Shown: piece after piece, positions 53,125 through 53,416 of the stretch
Layout: each line of letters opens with the position of its first letter
How positions within the stretch are numbered: position 1 is the stretch's first letter
NCBI RefSeq assembly: GCF_030697065.1
Contig: NZ_JAUYQU010000056.1
Location: 1 to 53,416, forward strand
DNA length: 53,416 bases
Source: Bradyrhizobium sp.
GTDB lineage: Bacteria > Pseudomonadota > Alphaproteobacteria > Rhizobiales > Xanthobacteraceae
Reading direction: 5' to 3'
Notes under the pieces: model-generated
Database searches by the model: none
Told to the model about the DNA's origin: nothing
Seen by the model: the letters and a program-made list of their open reading frames with translations, nothing else
Program-made: the position numbers and the translations under genes

Positions 53125-53416
53125 TCAGCCCGTTAGCTTGATGTTCCAGAGGCCTTCCCTGGACAGTTGTGCGATCTCGGCAAGGACCAGCGCCGAGATG
53201 GTGCTGGTGGCGATCGATGACGGGCGCGCGATCGGCGACGCCAGCAGCAGTTCGCGGGAAACCGACGGGTTCACCAGGGCCGCCATCTCCAGGCGTTTGG
53301 CCGCCAGTTCGGCGCGGATCGCGGACGCCGGCAACAGCGTGTAGCCCAGGCCCTCCTCCATCAGCGCGATCTGGGCGCGGTAGGAATCGGCCTCCATCAT
53401 GGTGTTGAGCGTCAAT
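53125..53416 (-). CDS. LysR-type transcriptional regulator, C-terminal part only
   Basis: 97 codons visible, running off the right edge. The segment resembles the end of a LysR effector domain: MEEGLGYTLLPASAIRAEL followed by LLLASPIARPSSIATSTISALV, the positions where LysR proteins have 'G.Gia.lP' and 'l.l......s.a......'. The DNA-binding half lies outside the window. It is convergent with the decarboxylase beta gene, 26 bases apart, and could regulate it or genes further right. Confidence 0.75.
   Translation of the reverse strand, partial: LTLNTMMEADSYRAQIALMEEGLGYTLLPASAIRAELAAKRLEMAALVNPSVSRELLLASPIARPSSIATSTISALVLAEIAQLSREGLWNIKLTG

Overview
The window reads as a chromosomal segment of an alphaproteobacterium of the Nitrobacteraceae (Bradyrhizobium/Rhodopseudomonas type). 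The grounds are high GC throughout, the gene order mdh-sucC-sucD-sucA-sucB-lpdA, atpHAGDC, and envC/ctpA with rlmH-rsfS-nadD-proA-proB-obgE, and several copies of dispersed palindromic repeats that I associate with that family. This is inferred from protein content and layout; no search was run. I see no tRNA, rRNA, CRISPR array, phage or insertion sequence.

Layout. 1-6.9 kb: a Bax-inhibitor-1 (YbhL/YccA) membrane protein cut by the left edge with a structured leader, a YbbA/YbbP-type ABC exporter divergent from a GDSL esterase (the same neighbourhood as tesA-ybbAP in E. coli), the RNA ligase/phosphodiesterase ThpR and the ATPase ZapE. 7.1-17.6 kb: a TCA-cycle block (mdh, sucC, a DUF1579-like gene inside the sucCD pair, sucD, sucA, sucB, a short-chain dehydrogenase, lpdA). 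17.7-22.4 kb: a two-helix DUF4337 protein, the recombinase XerC, the helicase PriA and an RlpA-like cell-wall protein. 22.4-23.1 kb: a long AT-rich regulatory gap with an 18-bp perfect palindrome and a perfect CtrA-type box. 23.1-28.1 kb: atpHAGDC encoding the F1 sector; atpG carries an in-frame TAG. 28.2-39.2 kb: housekeeping genes on the minus strand (two adjacent RppH Nudix genes, divergent polysaccharide deacetylase, ctpA, envC-like, rlmH, rsfS, nadD, proA, proB, obgE) with a degraded ParD-like antitoxin between proA and proB.

39.3-49.7 kb is the accessory part: an RpiR-type regulator with a dehydrogenase, divergent from a branched-chain-amino-acid-type ABC importer (Tat-exported binding protein, two permeases, two ATPases) plus a third ATPase-like protein without the ABC signature, followed by an aldehyde dehydrogenase, a MaoC hydratase and an EamA exporter. 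49.8-50.5 kb is a large dispersed repeat with a 16-bp perfect outer stem. 50.5-53.4 kb holds a three-domain rhodanese, a split thiamine-diphosphate decarboxylase (alpha and beta, ComDE-like) and the end of a LysR regulator, suggesting handling of a sulfonate- or phosphonate-type oxo acid.

The most notable observation is the single amber codon in an otherwise normal-length atpG, an essential rotor subunit gene. Others are the ABC protein lacking its signature motif, the rhodanese with one active site in three domains, the palindrome and CtrA box before rlpA/atpH, and overlapping hairpins before sucA.
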